62,438 nt of DNA from DASSKW01 sp035701115 (GCA_035701115.1 DASSOA010000158.1:1-62438); one strand, 5' to 3'; shown: positions 1 through 8,592, counted from the first letter of the stretch. The notes: a model not told the origin generated them from the letters alone. A program made the numbers and translations.

Positions 1-1124
1 TAGGAAGGGTTCTGGCTTGCCGATACGGTAAACCGGGAATTCGGATGTGCTGCTGCCCCGTTGGTTGCCCCGTACGTCTCACCCTTCCAGTTCAGGGCCG
101 GGCGGCCATCTTGTAGGCCTTCCCACCAGGGTTGATTGTCATCCGTTACCGCAACATTGGTAAAGATTGTATTGCGGGTAATCATGTCATAGGCATTCTT
201 GTTGGTTTTCCGGTTGGTTCCGGGTACCACGCCGAAATAACCAGCTTCGGGATTAATTGCCCATAACCGGCCATCGTCCCCCAGCCGCATCCAGCAGATG
301 TCATCGCCGATGGTCCAGATTTTCCAGCCTTGGTACGTTTCCGGGGGAATCAACATCGCCAGATTGGTTTTGCCGCAAGCCGACGGGAACGCTGCGGCTA
401 CATAATGCACCTGCCCCTGGGGATTCTCAATTCCAACGATGAGCATGTGTTCGGCCAGCCAGCCTTCCGATCTGGCCTGCCAGCTCGCAATGCGCAATGC
501 GTGGCATTTCTTGCCCAGGAGCGCATTACCGCCGTAGCCCGAGCCAAAGCTCTGTATGGTGAGTTCTTCCGGGAAATGCATGATGAATCTGCGTTCCGGA
601 TTCAGGTCGCCAATAGAGTGCAGTCCCTTCACAAACCGGCCTTCCCGCTCGATGCGTTGCAGCGCGGCCGCGCCCATGCGGGTCATGATCTTCATATTGG
701 CGACGACATAGGGGCTGTCGGTAATTTCAACGCCACACCGTGAAAGGGGGGAGTCGATCGGACCCATGCAATAGGGGATCACGTACATCGTGCGGCCGGC
801 CATGCAGTCCTTGAACAGCGCATCCATTTTGGCGTGGGCTTCTGACGGGTCCATCCAGTTGTTGTTGGGGCCGGCGTCGTCGCGATCGTTCGTGCAGATG
901 AAGGTCAGGTGCTCTACGCGGGCTACGTCCGAAGGGTTCGAACGGTGCAGGTAGCAGCCGGGGTGTGTCTGCGGATTGAGCTCCTTGAGAGAGCCTTCCT
1001 TGAGCATCAGGTCAATCAGATCGCGATATTCCCGCTCGGAACCATCACACCAATGAATCTGGTCAGGACGCGTCTGCTTGGCAATGCTGGCGACCCACTC
1101 GGAAAGCGCTTTATTGCTGGTCAT
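1..1124 (-). CDS. pckG: Phosphoenolpyruvate carboxykinase (GTP), partial (C-terminus outside window)
   Basis: Converts oxaloacetate and GTP to phosphoenolpyruvate, CO2 and GDP, the first committed step of gluconeogenesis in the cytoplasm. About 374 N-terminal residues are present of roughly 600 in the family; the frame runs off the window at base 1. The product begins MTSNKALSEWVASIAKQ. It contains the substrate-binding segment RCGVEITDSPYVVANMK, the GTP-type P-loop FPSACGKTNLAML and the metal-binding WTIGDDICWMR. The P-loop and the overall pattern separate it from the ATP-dependent PckA family. The start is the ATG at 1124-1122; no strong Shine-Dalgarno is visible. It is divergent from the GT51-like gene, with 176 bases between them. 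Confidence 0.95.
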   Translation of the reverse strand, partial: MTSNKALSEWVASIAKQTRPDQIHWCDGSEREYRDLIDLMLKEGSLKELNPQTHPGCYLHRSNPSDVARVEHLTFICTNDRDDAGPNNNWMDPSEAHAKMDALFKDCMAGRTMYVIPYCMGPIDSPLSRCGVEITDSPYVVANMKIMTRMGAAALQRIEREGRFVKGLHSIGDLNPERRFIMHFPEELTIQSFGSGYGGNALLGKKCHALRIASWQARSEGWLAEHMLIVGIENPQGQVHYVAAAFPSACGKTNLAMLIPPETYQGWKIWTIGDDICWMRLGDDGRLWAINPEAGYFGVVPGTNRKTNKNAYDMITRNTIFTNVAVTDDNQPWWEGLQDGRPALNWKGETYGATNGAAAHPNSRFTVSASQNPS

Positions 1125-1250
1125 TTCAGGCCCACATCAGGTTGAAGATGGTGGGGCCGGTTGGTACTGCCGCGCCCCACGGCGATAGCCCTGTATTATA
1201 GCGTCCGATTACCATTTGGTCCGCTATCAGGGCCCCTCGCTGCGGGCGGA

Positions 1251-1259
1251 TGCTATAGA
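1251..1259 (+). promoter_or_regulatory. Candidate extended -10 element for the GT51-like gene
   Basis: TGCTATAGA matches an extended -10 (TGn plus TATAGA) 41 bases before the ATG at 1301. No convincing -35 is seen, which fits the extended -10 class. A strong ribosome binding site, AAAGGAGG, follows at about 1286-1293. This is inferred from sequence alone. Confidence 0.3.
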
Positions 1260-1300
1260 ATTGACGGCGAACGGAAGTTGTCCCCAAAGGAGGGGCCCAG

Positions 1301-2032
1301 ATGGGTGAACATACGATCCGCGAGGTGCTGAAGCGCAGGAGTTCAGCGACCCAGCGGGAGTTGCAAAAGCGCCGCGATCAGATTGTCCGCAACAAACGCT
1401 CGCGAGCCCCGTTGCTGGTTCTGGCTGTTGTTGTCGTGGCGATTGTCGGTGCCGGACTCTATGTGGCCAGCCTGGCCAGCAAGATATCTGATCGCTTCAA
1501 TACCGACCTGATTTCGCGCAGTGCCGATCCCGTTCACAATCTCAGTTTGCATTCCGTGACGGCTTTTTTGCCCAATACGTTCCTGGCGGTGACTGATCCG
1601 GGATTCTTTGATGCCAGTGCCACAACGATCAGTCCCGTGACGCTCCGACTGGTACGGCTCTATTTTCCAGATGCATCCAGCCTCTCCACAAACGTCATGG
1701 CGCTGGTAGCGCAATTCAAATTTACTCGCACCGATATCCTGGAAGGATATCTCAACGACGTACATATGGGCATGGACAGCAACAAGCCAATCACGGGGCT
1801 GGTGAGCGCCAGCCAGATATACTTCCACAAACCATTCGCAGAGTTGCAACCACAGGACATCGCGTTGCTGGTGGCAGTAATGGGAAATCCGCAGCAGAAC
1901 GATCCCAGACGCTTTCCAGACAAGGCACTGGCCAGCCGGAATGCCGTTCTGCAGGCTGATGTGGATCAAACGGTGCTGAGTCAGGATCAGGCGAATGTGT
2001 TGTCAAAAGCGCCATTGGGCGTGGCGCCCTGA
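1301..2032 (+). CDS. Degenerate GT51 (PBP1b-type) transglycosylase-like membrane protein, no transpeptidase domain
   Basis: 243 aa. A basic N-terminus (1-36) is followed by one membrane segment (about 37-56) and an extracytoplasmic domain. Residues 86-217 align with the glycosyltransferase 51 domain of class A PBPs: FLAVTDPGFF (about 94-103), ILEGYLNDVHMG (146-157), ITGLVSASQIYF (164-175) and a final P..A..R..VL pattern (206-217). The catalytic Glu of the first motif (normally EDxxF) is Thr98 and the following His is missing. The lipid II-binding GG.S.ITQQ motif is absent, and the second catalytic Glu (NEAYMAL in PBP1b) aligns with Thr130 of STNVMAL. No transpeptidase domain follows. By inference it is a non-catalytic relative, perhaps a partner or regulator of peptidoglycan synthesis. 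The start is fixed by a strong AGGAGG. Confidence 0.75.
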   Translation: MGEHTIREVLKRRSSATQRELQKRRDQIVRNKRSRAPLLVLAVVVVAIVGAGLYVASLASKISDRFNTDLISRSADPVHNLSLHSVTAFLPNTFLAVTDPGFFDASATTISPVTLRLVRLYFPDASSLSTNVMALVAQFKFTRTDILEGYLNDVHMGMDSNKPITGLVSASQIYFHKPFAELQPQDIALLVAVMGNPQQNDPRRFPDKALASRNAVLQADVDQTVLSQDQANVLSKAPLGVAP

Positions 2033-2068
2033 TCGCCACGTTCCCGCTTCGCCGCCGGCCGGTTATTC

Positions 2069-4021
2069 ATGACGGACTGCGCTGATCTGCTTGGGTCAAC
2101 TGGCCCGTTCGCAGAGCACTTGCCCAACTTCGCTGTTCGTGATCAGCAGCAGTTGCTTGCCGATGAGATCAGCAATACTTTTGAACGTGGTGAAATCCTC
2201 ATCGCCGAGGCCGGCACAGGTACGGGCAAGACGTTTGCCTATCTTGTGCCGGCATTACTTGCCGGAAAACGCGTTCTGATTTCAACGGGCACCAAGACCC
2301 TTCAGGATCAGCTTTTCCACCGCGATCTCCCGGTCGTTCGGAACGCGCTCGGCATGCCGGTAAAGGTAGCGCTGCTTAAAGGCCGCGCAAACTATCTTTG
2401 CCGGCATCGACTTTCGATGCTGGTACATTCTGCGCAAGGCCTGTTTGAAAGCCGGGACCAGGTCTCTGAACTGGAGCGGATCCGGTCCTGGTCGGACCAG
2501 ACGCGGACCGGCGAAATTGCCGAATTGTCTGCCGTTCCGGAAACTTCCCCGCTTTGGCCACAAGTCACGTCCACGGCTGACAACTGCCTGGGTCAGGAAT
2601 GTCCTGAATATGGCCGCTGTCACGTGCTCGAAGCGCGGCGCCGTGCACAGGAGGCCGATGTCGTGGTCATTAATCATCATCTGTTGCTTGCGGACATGCT
2701 GCTCAAGGAAGAGGGCTTTGGCGCGCTGCTGCCTGGTGTGGACGCTGTGATCGTGGATGAGGCGCATCAGCTTCCCGAGGTGGCCACCCAGTATTTTGGC
2801 AGCAATGTTTCGAGTCGTCAGTGCAGTGAGCTGCTTCAGGATGTGCAGAAGGAGTACCGCGAAGCAGGTGCCGACGCGCCCGAATTTGCCTGCCTTGTGG
2901 AGGCAGCACAATCGGCGCTGGCAGCAACCCAGCAATTGCTGGGTCACGGCGCAGGCCGCTTCGAATGGCGCGAGTTTCCCGGGCAAGTGCGTGCATGCGA
3001 AGCGTTGCAGCTGCTTGCGACAGCACTTGTTGCATTGCACGAAGGCCTCGAACATCTGGCAGTGCGCTCGCGGGGATTGGAAAATTGCAGGCAGCGTCTT
3101 GAATCCGTGATTGAGCGTCTGCAATTGTTCCTTGATGACGAGGAAGTTGCCGATCACATACGCTGGATCGAACGTTACAGTCGTAATTTCAGTCTGAATC
3201 TCACTCCTCTGGATGCCGCCGAACGTTTTCGCGGCAGCATGGCGCAGAATCCTTCGGCCTGGGTGTTTCTGTCGGCGACGCTGTCCATTAACGGAAGTTT
3301 TGCGCATTTCCGGGAACGCCTGGGCCTGGACCAGACCCGTGAACTTCTGCTTGACAGCCCTTTTGACTATGAACGGAACGCGCTTCTCTATCTGCCGCAG
3401 GATATGCCCGATACCGGTTCACCTGACTATACAGCGGCCGTAGTCGCCGCGGCATTGCCGGTAATCGAAGCCAGTGGAGGACGGACATTCATTCTCTTTA
3501 CCAGTCATCGAGCCCTGCAGGAAGCTGCCGGCCGGTTGCGCGGCGTCATCGATTATCCGCTTCTGGTACAGGGAGAAGCTCCACGGCATACCCTGCTTGA
3601 AGAGTTCAGGGCCCTTGGTAATGCGGTTTTGCTGGGCACATCAAGTTTTTGGGAAGGGGTCGACGTCAAGGGCAAGGCGCTTTCGGTCGTCGTAATTGAC
3701 AGGTTGCCATTTGCTTCACCGGGCGATCCGGTCTTCAAGGCGCGACTGGATGCCTTGCGACGTCAGGGGCGCGATCCGTTCACCGCGCACCAATTGCCGC
3801 TCGCTGTCATTGCCCTCAAGCAGGGAGTGGGCCGTTTGATTCGCGACACGACGGATACGGGTGTCCTGATGCTGTGCGACCCCCGGATTACACGAAAGGG
3901 ATATGGGCGGGTATTCCTGAACAGTCTGCCTCCGATGCGGCGTACCCGCAGTCTGAGCGAGGTTCAGGGTTTTCTTGCAGAACAGATGCCATTCACCACC
4001 AGGAGTTCGGCTGCAGTATGA
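2069..4021 (+). CDS. yoaA: DinG/XPD-family ATP-dependent DNA helicase YoaA
   Basis: 650 aa superfamily 2 helicase with an iron-sulfur cluster, 5'-3' polarity in the family, acting in DNA repair and replication-fork maintenance. Visible motifs: Walker A AEAGTGTGKTFAYL (about residues 48-61); cysteines of the Fe-S domain in NYLCRHRL and in CLGQECPEYGRCHV; the Walker B DEAH box in VDEAHQLPE; motif VI in KQGVGRLIRD near the C-terminus. Length and Fe-S layout fit YoaA better than full-length DinG (about 715 aa), though the two are paralogues. The stop overlaps the tsaB start by four bases (ATGA), suggesting co-translation. Confidence 0.9.
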   Translation: MTDCADLLGSTGPFAEHLPNFAVRDQQQLLADEISNTFERGEILIAEAGTGTGKTFAYLVPALLAGKRVLISTGTKTLQDQLFHRDLPVVRNALGMPVKVALLKGRANYLCRHRLSMLVHSAQGLFESRDQVSELERIRSWSDQTRTGEIAELSAVPETSPLWPQVTSTADNCLGQECPEYGRCHVLEARRRAQEADVVVINHHLLLADMLLKEEGFGALLPGVDAVIVDEAHQLPEVATQYFGSNVSSRQCSELLQDVQKEYREAGADAPEFACLVEAAQSALAATQQLLGHGAGRFEWREFPGQVRACEALQLLATALVALHEGLEHLAVRSRGLENCRQRLESVIERLQLFLDDEEVADHIRWIERYSRNFSLNLTPLDAAERFRGSMAQNPSAWVFLSATLSINGSFAHFRERLGLDQTRELLLDSPFDYERNALLYLPQDMPDTGSPDYTAAVVAAALPVIEASGGRTFILFTSHRALQEAAGRLRGVIDYPLLVQGEAPRHTLLEEFRALGNAVLLGTSSFWEGVDVKGKALSVVVIDRLPFASPGDPVFKARLDALRRQGRDPFTAHQLPLAVIALKQGVGRLIRDTTDTGVLMLCDPRITRKGYGRVFLNSLPPMRRTRSLSEVQGFLAEQMPFTTRSSAAV

Positions 4022-4701
4022 AAATATTGGCGATTGATACTGCGACCGAGCGGTGTTCCGTTGCGCTTTGGCAAGACGGCGAGGTGTGGCAACGCGAGCA
4101 GATGGCAAGCCGGACGCATGCAGAGCTGATCCTGCCGATGATAGATGACTTGCTCGGGGACAAGGGCTGCAAACTGAACCAGCTGCACGCAATTGCGTTC
4201 GGCCGGGGTCCGGGTGCGTTTACGGGCGTGCGCGTGGCAGTGTCGGTCGCGCAGGGTCTTGCGTTTGGCGTTGGGCTGCCGCTTGTTCCTGTTTCGGATC
4301 TCGAAGCACTCGCGGCAGCAGCAGCGAGACTGCATGGTATCTCACGGGCGCTGGTCTGCATGGACGCGCGAATGGGCGAAGTGTACTGGGCTGCCTATTC
4401 GCTATCACCAGATGGCATCGAGGCCCATACGAGCGAGGCTGTATCGCCGCCGCCAATGGTGATCCCACCTGACGATGGCGGATGGTTCGGTGTCGGCGAA
4501 GGTTTTCGCAATTACCTGCCCGAACTGGAGCTTCAGCTGCGGGGGCAGCTGTCAGGTATGGCGCCGGACCTGCTGCCGGATGCGAGAGATGTCGCGGCGC
4601 TGGCGGCGCAGGCATATGCTCAGGGGAAATTTGTGCAGGCAGAACAGGCACTGCCGGTTTATCTGCGCGACAAGGTGGCGAGCCCGAAACCAGTGCTGTA
4701 A
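4018..4701 (+). CDS. tsaB: tRNA threonylcarbamoyladenosine biosynthesis protein TsaB
   Basis: 227 aa. Partner of TsaD and TsaE in making the t6A modification at position 37 of ANN-decoding tRNAs, in the cytoplasm. It has the ASKHA-type N-terminus MKILAIDTATERCSVAL and the conserved segment FGRGPGAFTGVRVA (about 61-74). The start is the ATG at 4018, inside the yoaA stop; a longer frame exists upstream but it lies within yoaA and lacks family similarity. The length is typical (about 230 aa). Confidence 0.93.
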   Translation: MKILAIDTATERCSVALWQDGEVWQREQMASRTHAELILPMIDDLLGDKGCKLNQLHAIAFGRGPGAFTGVRVAVSVAQGLAFGVGLPLVPVSDLEALAAAAARLHGISRALVCMDARMGEVYWAAYSLSPDGIEAHTSEAVSPPPMVIPPDDGGWFGVGEGFRNYLPELELQLRGQLSGMAPDLLPDARDVAALAAQAYAQGKFVQAEQALPVYLRDKVASPKPVL

Positions 4702-4733
4702 TTAGATTGTCATATGACCTTGTTTTAATAATT

Positions 4734-4751
4734 GCGTCATTGCACTGTAGT
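4734..4751 (+). promoter_or_regulatory. Weak PHO-box-like repeat before phoB
   Basis: GCGTCAT, a 4-base spacer TGCA and CTGTAGT resemble the 7-4-7 PHO box built from CTGTCAT-like repeats. A further TTGTCAT lies at 4707-4713 inside the perfect palindrome GTCATATGAC (4709-4718). The 4734 site is close to the phoB ATG (4762), so any role would be autoregulation near the transcript start. The match is weaker than the sites before olsB and phoU. Confidence 0.3.
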
Positions 4752-4761
4752 AATAAAGGAC

Positions 4762-5454
4762 ATGACTGACAAGCGCATACTGATAGTGGAAGACGAGCAG
4801 CCGGTGCGCGACATGGTCGCATTCGGGCTCAAGCGTGAGGGCTACCGGGTCGAGGAGGCTGCCGACTGCACCGTAGCTCGCGCCGCTATCGCCGACCGGT
4901 TGCCCGACCTGGTATTGCTCGACTGGATGCTGCCGGACATGAGTGGGCTGGAATTTGCACGTCTGCTTAAGCGTCAGGAAGCAACGCGTGAGTTGCCGAT
5001 CATCATGCTCACGGCACGCGCCACCGAAGATGACAAGGTCATGGGTCTGCAGAGCGGTGCGGACGACTACATCACGAAGCCGTTTTCCACCCGCGAACTT
5101 CTGGCACGCATTGAAGCCGTGCTGCGTCGTGCGGCCGGGCATGAAGAGCAATTGATAGTCGGCATCTTGCAGATGAATACACTTAGTCATCGCGTTACCG
5201 CGAACGGCAGGGATGTTTCCCTTGGTCCCACCGAGTACCGATTGCTCCGGTTTTTCATGTCCCATCCAGAGCGCGTATTCAGCCGGGCTCAGGTACTGGA
5301 TCGTGTCTGGGGCGGCGGAGTTTACGTCGAGGAACGCACAGTCGACGTGCATATTCGCCGCCTTCGGAAAGCACTGGAACCTTTCGGCTGCGATGGATAC
5401 ATACAGACTGTGCGTGGCAGCGGTTATCGTTGTTCGGTGGCACGGGATTCATGA
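4762..5454 (+). CDS. phoB: Phosphate regulon response regulator PhoB
   Basis: 230 aa OmpR-family regulator. The receiver domain (about 1-120) shows the acidic pair in ILIVEDEQ, the phospho-acceptor Asp in LVLLDWMLPDMSG, Thr in MLTARA and Lys in YITKPFS. The C-terminal winged helix (about 130-228) has RVFSRAQVLDRVWG, ERTVDVHIRRLRKAL and a closing GSGYR. When phosphorylated by PhoR it binds PHO boxes. The start MTDKRILIVEDE matches the family N-terminus. The Shine-Dalgarno AAAGGA (4755-4760) sits only one base from the ATG, which is unusually close; an in-frame TTG at 4732 is the alternative. The stop overlaps the start of phoR. Confidence 0.95.
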   Translation: MTDKRILIVEDEQPVRDMVAFGLKREGYRVEEAADCTVARAAIADRLPDLVLLDWMLPDMSGLEFARLLKRQEATRELPIIMLTARATEDDKVMGLQSGADDYITKPFSTRELLARIEAVLRRAAGHEEQLIVGILQMNTLSHRVTANGRDVSLGPTEYRLLRFFMSHPERVFSRAQVLDRVWGGGVYVEERTVDVHIRRLRKALEPFGCDGYIQTVRGSGYRCSVARDS

Positions 5455-6770
5455 TGGGGCAGGGTTGGCGGCAAAGCCTGCTGAGTTACGCCGCGTTGCT
5501 GCTGGCGGGCCTGGTTTTTGCCGGCCATTTTGGGCACCCGGTGCTGGGTCTGTTCGTGGCCACGGCGATCTATCTGCTTTGGCATCTCATCAACCTTTAC
5601 CGTCTGGAGCAGTGGCTTCGCAAAGGCCGGCAGTTCAACACACCGGAATCGCTCGGGGTATGGGGCGAAATATTCCAGCATTTCTATCGTCTGCGAAGAC
5701 GGGATCGGGAACGCAAACGCCGCATGGCGCGGCTGCTGCGTGAGTTTCGCGACTCAACCGGCGCTATGCCGGACGGAGTGGTGGTATTGAACCGACTTGG
5801 TGAGATTCGCTGGTTCAACCGCTCGGCAGCGCGGTTGCTCGATCTGCACGTGCCGCAGGATATCGGGCAGCGCATCGCGAACCTGATTCGCCATCCGGAT
5901 TTCATCCGCTATATCAAACTCGGCAATTACGAGGAAGCAGTAGAGGTGCCGTCCGAGAATGGCGGAGCGTCGTACCTGACCCTGCAGATCGTACCGTATG
6001 CGCAGTCCCAACAGCTGTTGCTGGTGCGCGATGTGACGCGTTTGCACCGTCTCGAACAGATGCGTCGCGAATTTGTGGCGAACGCATCACATGAACTCAG
6101 AACACCCCTGACGGTGATTGCGGGCTATCTGGATGCGCTTAATTCCGCAAAAGACATACCGGAGGACTGGCGTGCACCAGTCAGGGAAATGCAGCAACAG
6201 TCGCGCCGCATGAACGCAATCGTGAATGATCTGCTCGAACTGCTGCGGCTGGAAACCGAGCCAGGGGATGCTCCATATCAGAGAGTTGACGTAGCCGGCA
6301 TGCTGTCGCGCATCCGGGCCGAGGTCCGGGCCCTGGGTCAGGGCCCGGGAGATGTGATTCTCGACATCACTTCGGACCTTCAATTACTTGGTGCGGAACG
6401 TGAGCTGTACAGCGCCTTTGCCAATCTGGTGTTCAATGCCATGAAATACACGCCATCGAACGGGCGGGTAACGGTTGCCTGGAAACCGGAGGGTGAGGGC
6501 GCCTGTTTCACTGTCAGTGACACCGGTATCGGGATTCCAGCTGAACACATTCCCAGGCTGACCGAGCGGTTTTACCGCGTCGACCCCTCACGGCAACGCG
6601 ACAGCGGCGGGACAGGGTTGGGGCTCGCGATCGTCAAGCATGTCCTTCAGCATCATGCCGCGCGTCTCGAGATTGTGAGTCAGCCCGGAAAGGGGAGCAC
6701 GTTCAGTTGCCATTTTCCGGCCCAGCGAACCTACCGTCCGGAAACGGCGTCTTTCGCGCGTGCAACCTGA
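5451..6770 (+). CDS. phoR: Phosphate regulon sensor histidine kinase PhoR
   Basis: 439 aa inner-membrane kinase that phosphorylates PhoB when phosphate is scarce. Two closely spaced membrane helices (about 9-47) are followed by a basic linker, a PAS domain around GAMPDGVVVLNRLGEIRWFN, the HisKA box FVANASHELRTPLTV carrying the phosphorylated His, and a HATPase domain with NLVFNAMKYTP (N box), DTGIGIP (G1) and GGTGLGLAIVKHV (G2). It lacks a large periplasmic sensor domain, as other PhoR proteins do. It starts within the phoB stop at ATGATGG; the second ATG (5454) is an equal alternative. Confidence 0.95.
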   Translation: MMGQGWRQSLLSYAALLLAGLVFAGHFGHPVLGLFVATAIYLLWHLINLYRLEQWLRKGRQFNTPESLGVWGEIFQHFYRLRRRDRERKRRMARLLREFRDSTGAMPDGVVVLNRLGEIRWFNRSAARLLDLHVPQDIGQRIANLIRHPDFIRYIKLGNYEEAVEVPSENGGASYLTLQIVPYAQSQQLLLVRDVTRLHRLEQMRREFVANASHELRTPLTVIAGYLDALNSAKDIPEDWRAPVREMQQQSRRMNAIVNDLLELLRLETEPGDAPYQRVDVAGMLSRIRAEVRALGQGPGDVILDITSDLQLLGAERELYSAFANLVFNAMKYTPSNGRVTVAWKPEGEGACFTVSDTGIGIPAEHIPRLTERFYRVDPSRQRDSGGTGLGLAIVKHVLQHHAARLEIVSQPGKGSTFSCHFPAQRTYRPETASFARAT

Positions 6771-6787
6771 TGTCATCGAACTGTCGC
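6770..6787 (+). promoter_or_regulatory. PHO box in front of olsBA
   Basis: ATGTCAT, spacer CGAA, CTGTCGC: two CTGTCAT-like heptamers 11 bases apart, the PhoB-binding pattern. The site begins at the last base of phoR. A -10-like TAATTT lies at 6790-6795 and another, TTAATT, at 6805-6810, consistent with a PhoB-dependent promoter that needs no -35. Inference from pattern and context (phoBR upstream, ornithine lipid genes downstream). Confidence 0.65.
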
Positions 6788-6856
6788 GCTAATTTCATCG
6801 GGGCTTAATTCGCCATCTGCATGCTTGTCGTCAGACAGACGGCAAGGATCAAGCAC

Positions 6857-7636
6857 ATGGCGACCGACCAGTTCGAGTTCAATTCCGTTGATTCAATTGG
6901 CAAGCAATTGCCGCAGCAGCCGGCGCAGGGGCGTCTGCGTGTGGCTTTGGCAGGTTCCGAAGCAGAGGTGCGCGAATCGCAGCGCCTGCGTTACAGGGTG
7001 TTTGCGGAAGAGCAGGGCGCCTCGTTGCATGGCATGGAACCCGGGCTTGATCAGGACAAATTCGATCCTTACTGCCACCACGTGATCGTTCGCGATAATG
7101 CCACCGACGAGATCGTGGCGAGCACCCGCGTCCTGCTGGATTTGGATGCAAGACGTGCGGGCGGTTTTTATTCTGAATGCGAATTCGATCTGGACAGCAT
7201 TCTTGCCGCCCCGGGCAGAATCATGGAAGTCGGCCGTACCTGCGTGCATCCGGATTACCGGCGCGGTGCCGTGATCAGCATGCTCTGGTCGGGGCTGGCC
7301 GGACTGCTCAATGTCAGCCAGTTTCAGCGCATGATCGGTTGTGCGAGTATCCCGATGCACGACGGCGGCGCGGGAGCGCAGGCGACCTACGCATGGTTGT
7401 CACGGGAAAATCTGGTTTCCAGAGAGTTCCGGGTCAGTCCACGACTTCCGTTGCCGACACGGGACGTTGCGCCCGCTGCCTTGATGCCGCCTCTGCTCAA
7501 GGCCTATGTCCGGTTGGGCGCCACGGTCTGCGGAGAACCCTGCTGGGATCCGGACTTCAATACAGCTGATCTGCTGGTCGTACTGGATACCGCCAATCTG
7601 AGCCGGCGCTATGTACGCCGCTATCTGCACCAGTGA
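6857..7636 (+). CDS. olsB: L-ornithine N-alpha-acyltransferase, GNAT family (OlsB)
   Basis: 259 aa. Predicted to transfer a 3-hydroxyacyl group from ACP to ornithine, forming lyso-ornithine lipid, the first step to phosphorus-free ornithine lipid. OlsB-like features are SQRLRYRVFAEEQGA (N-terminal third), the acidic DPYCHHVIV segment, EVGRTCVHPDYRRG (acyl-donor binding motif) and GCASIPM. The ATG at 6857 is preferred because AAGGA lies 8 bases upstream; an earlier in-frame ATG at 6821 has no ribosome binding site. olsA follows after 11 bases. A PHO box precedes the gene. Substrate assignment rests on family and on the paired acyltransferase. Confidence 0.82.
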   Translation: MATDQFEFNSVDSIGKQLPQQPAQGRLRVALAGSEAEVRESQRLRYRVFAEEQGASLHGMEPGLDQDKFDPYCHHVIVRDNATDEIVASTRVLLDLDARRAGGFYSECEFDLDSILAAPGRIMEVGRTCVHPDYRRGAVISMLWSGLAGLLNVSQFQRMIGCASIPMHDGGAGAQATYAWLSRENLVSREFRVSPRLPLPTRDVAPAALMPPLLKAYVRLGATVCGEPCWDPDFNTADLLVVLDTANLSRRYVRRYLHQ

Positions 7637-7647
7637 GCAAATAGGCG

Positions 7648-8427
7648 ATGATTATGTCGTTGCGGATATTGCTGCGTGTGCTCGGTCTGGTTTTGCACGT
7701 CTTGCTGGGTATCGTGCTTGGAATATTGTTGCTCCCGGGTCAACTTGGCGTCGCACGGAAGGCTCAAGTTCGCGTGAGAAACGGCACGGTTCGCTGGTGG
7801 CTGAGGGTAGTGGGACGGCTGCTTGGCGTACGTGTCTTTGTCTGCGGCGAGCCGGTGACGGAACCGGCGCTTCTCGTCGCGAACCACATTTCATGGATCG
7901 ACATCATAGCGCTGGCCGAGATCGCCAGTGCGGATTTTGTAGCCAAGCAGGAAGTCCGTGACTGGCCGTTATTCGGTTGGCTGACTAGGGTGAGCGGGAC
8001 CCTATTTGTGCGCCGTGGAGATTTTGGCGCTGCTCGCATACTGCAGGCGCGAATGGAACGCCGCCTCGCGGCCGGCCGCAGCCTGATCCTGTTTCCGGAA
8101 GGGACGACGTCAGACGCGATCGCGCCAAGACCTTTCAAGTCCCGGCTGTTTCAGGCGGCGATTCGTACCAATGTCCTGGTACAACCGGTTGCGATCAGCT
8201 ATCCGGGGTCCGGCGCCGAGCGGCAGCGAGCTGCATTTGTCGGGGACCAGAGTCTGCTGGAGAACCTCTGGCCTCTGCTTGGTCAGCGCTCCTTGTCCCT
8301 GACCATCCGCTGCATGCCACCCATTTCCGCATCCGGCGCGCAAAGCCGTGCGTTGGCCAGGGATGCGTGGGTATCCGTATGTGAGGGCATCGATGCGCCG
8401 GTCGCGTCCGTCGTTCAGGCTGCCTGA
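7648..8427 (+). CDS. olsA: Lyso-ornithine lipid O-acyltransferase (PlsC/OlsA family)
   Basis: 259 aa membrane-bound acyltransferase predicted to add the second, ester-linked chain to lyso-ornithine lipid. A hydrophobic helix (about 4-30) is followed by the PlsC catalytic motif NHISWID (acyltransferase His and Asp), the GTLFVRRGD region and the substrate-binding FPEGTTS. PlsC proper makes phosphatidic acid and shares these motifs. The OlsA assignment comes from direct coupling to olsB, 11 bases away. Two in-frame ATGs (7648, 7654) are possible. No terminator hairpin is seen after it. Confidence 0.78.
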   Translation: MIMSLRILLRVLGLVLHVLLGIVLGILLLPGQLGVARKAQVRVRNGTVRWWLRVVGRLLGVRVFVCGEPVTEPALLVANHISWIDIIALAEIASADFVAKQEVRDWPLFGWLTRVSGTLFVRRGDFGAARILQARMERRLAAGRSLILFPEGTTSDAIAPRPFKSRLFQAAIRTNVLVQPVAISYPGSGAERQRAAFVGDQSLLENLWPLLGQRSLSLTIRCMPPISASGAQSRALARDAWVSVCEGIDAPVASVVQAA

Positions 8428-8430
8428 GGG

Positions 8431-8448
8431 CCGTCACGCAACTGTCAC
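8431..8448 (+). promoter_or_regulatory. PHO box in front of phoU
   Basis: CCGTCAC, spacer GCAA, CTGTCAC: a near-consensus PHO box with 7-4-7 spacing, only 4 bases after the olsA stop and 145 bases before phoU. A TAAGCT stretch at about 8459-8464 could serve as -10. It implies that phoU has its own PhoB-controlled transcript besides any read-through from olsA. Confidence 0.65.
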
Positions 8449-8592
8449 ATTTCCCGCCTAAGCTGTTCGCAGCCAGATCAACGCGGCAGGTTTGAACGAT
8501 ATCCCGTCCGTACCGGCCGGAAATTGCGATATATTAGAGTCTCCTTCAATTCAATTCTGCACCGCAGAACCTTCGGTATCGGGTAATCACAA

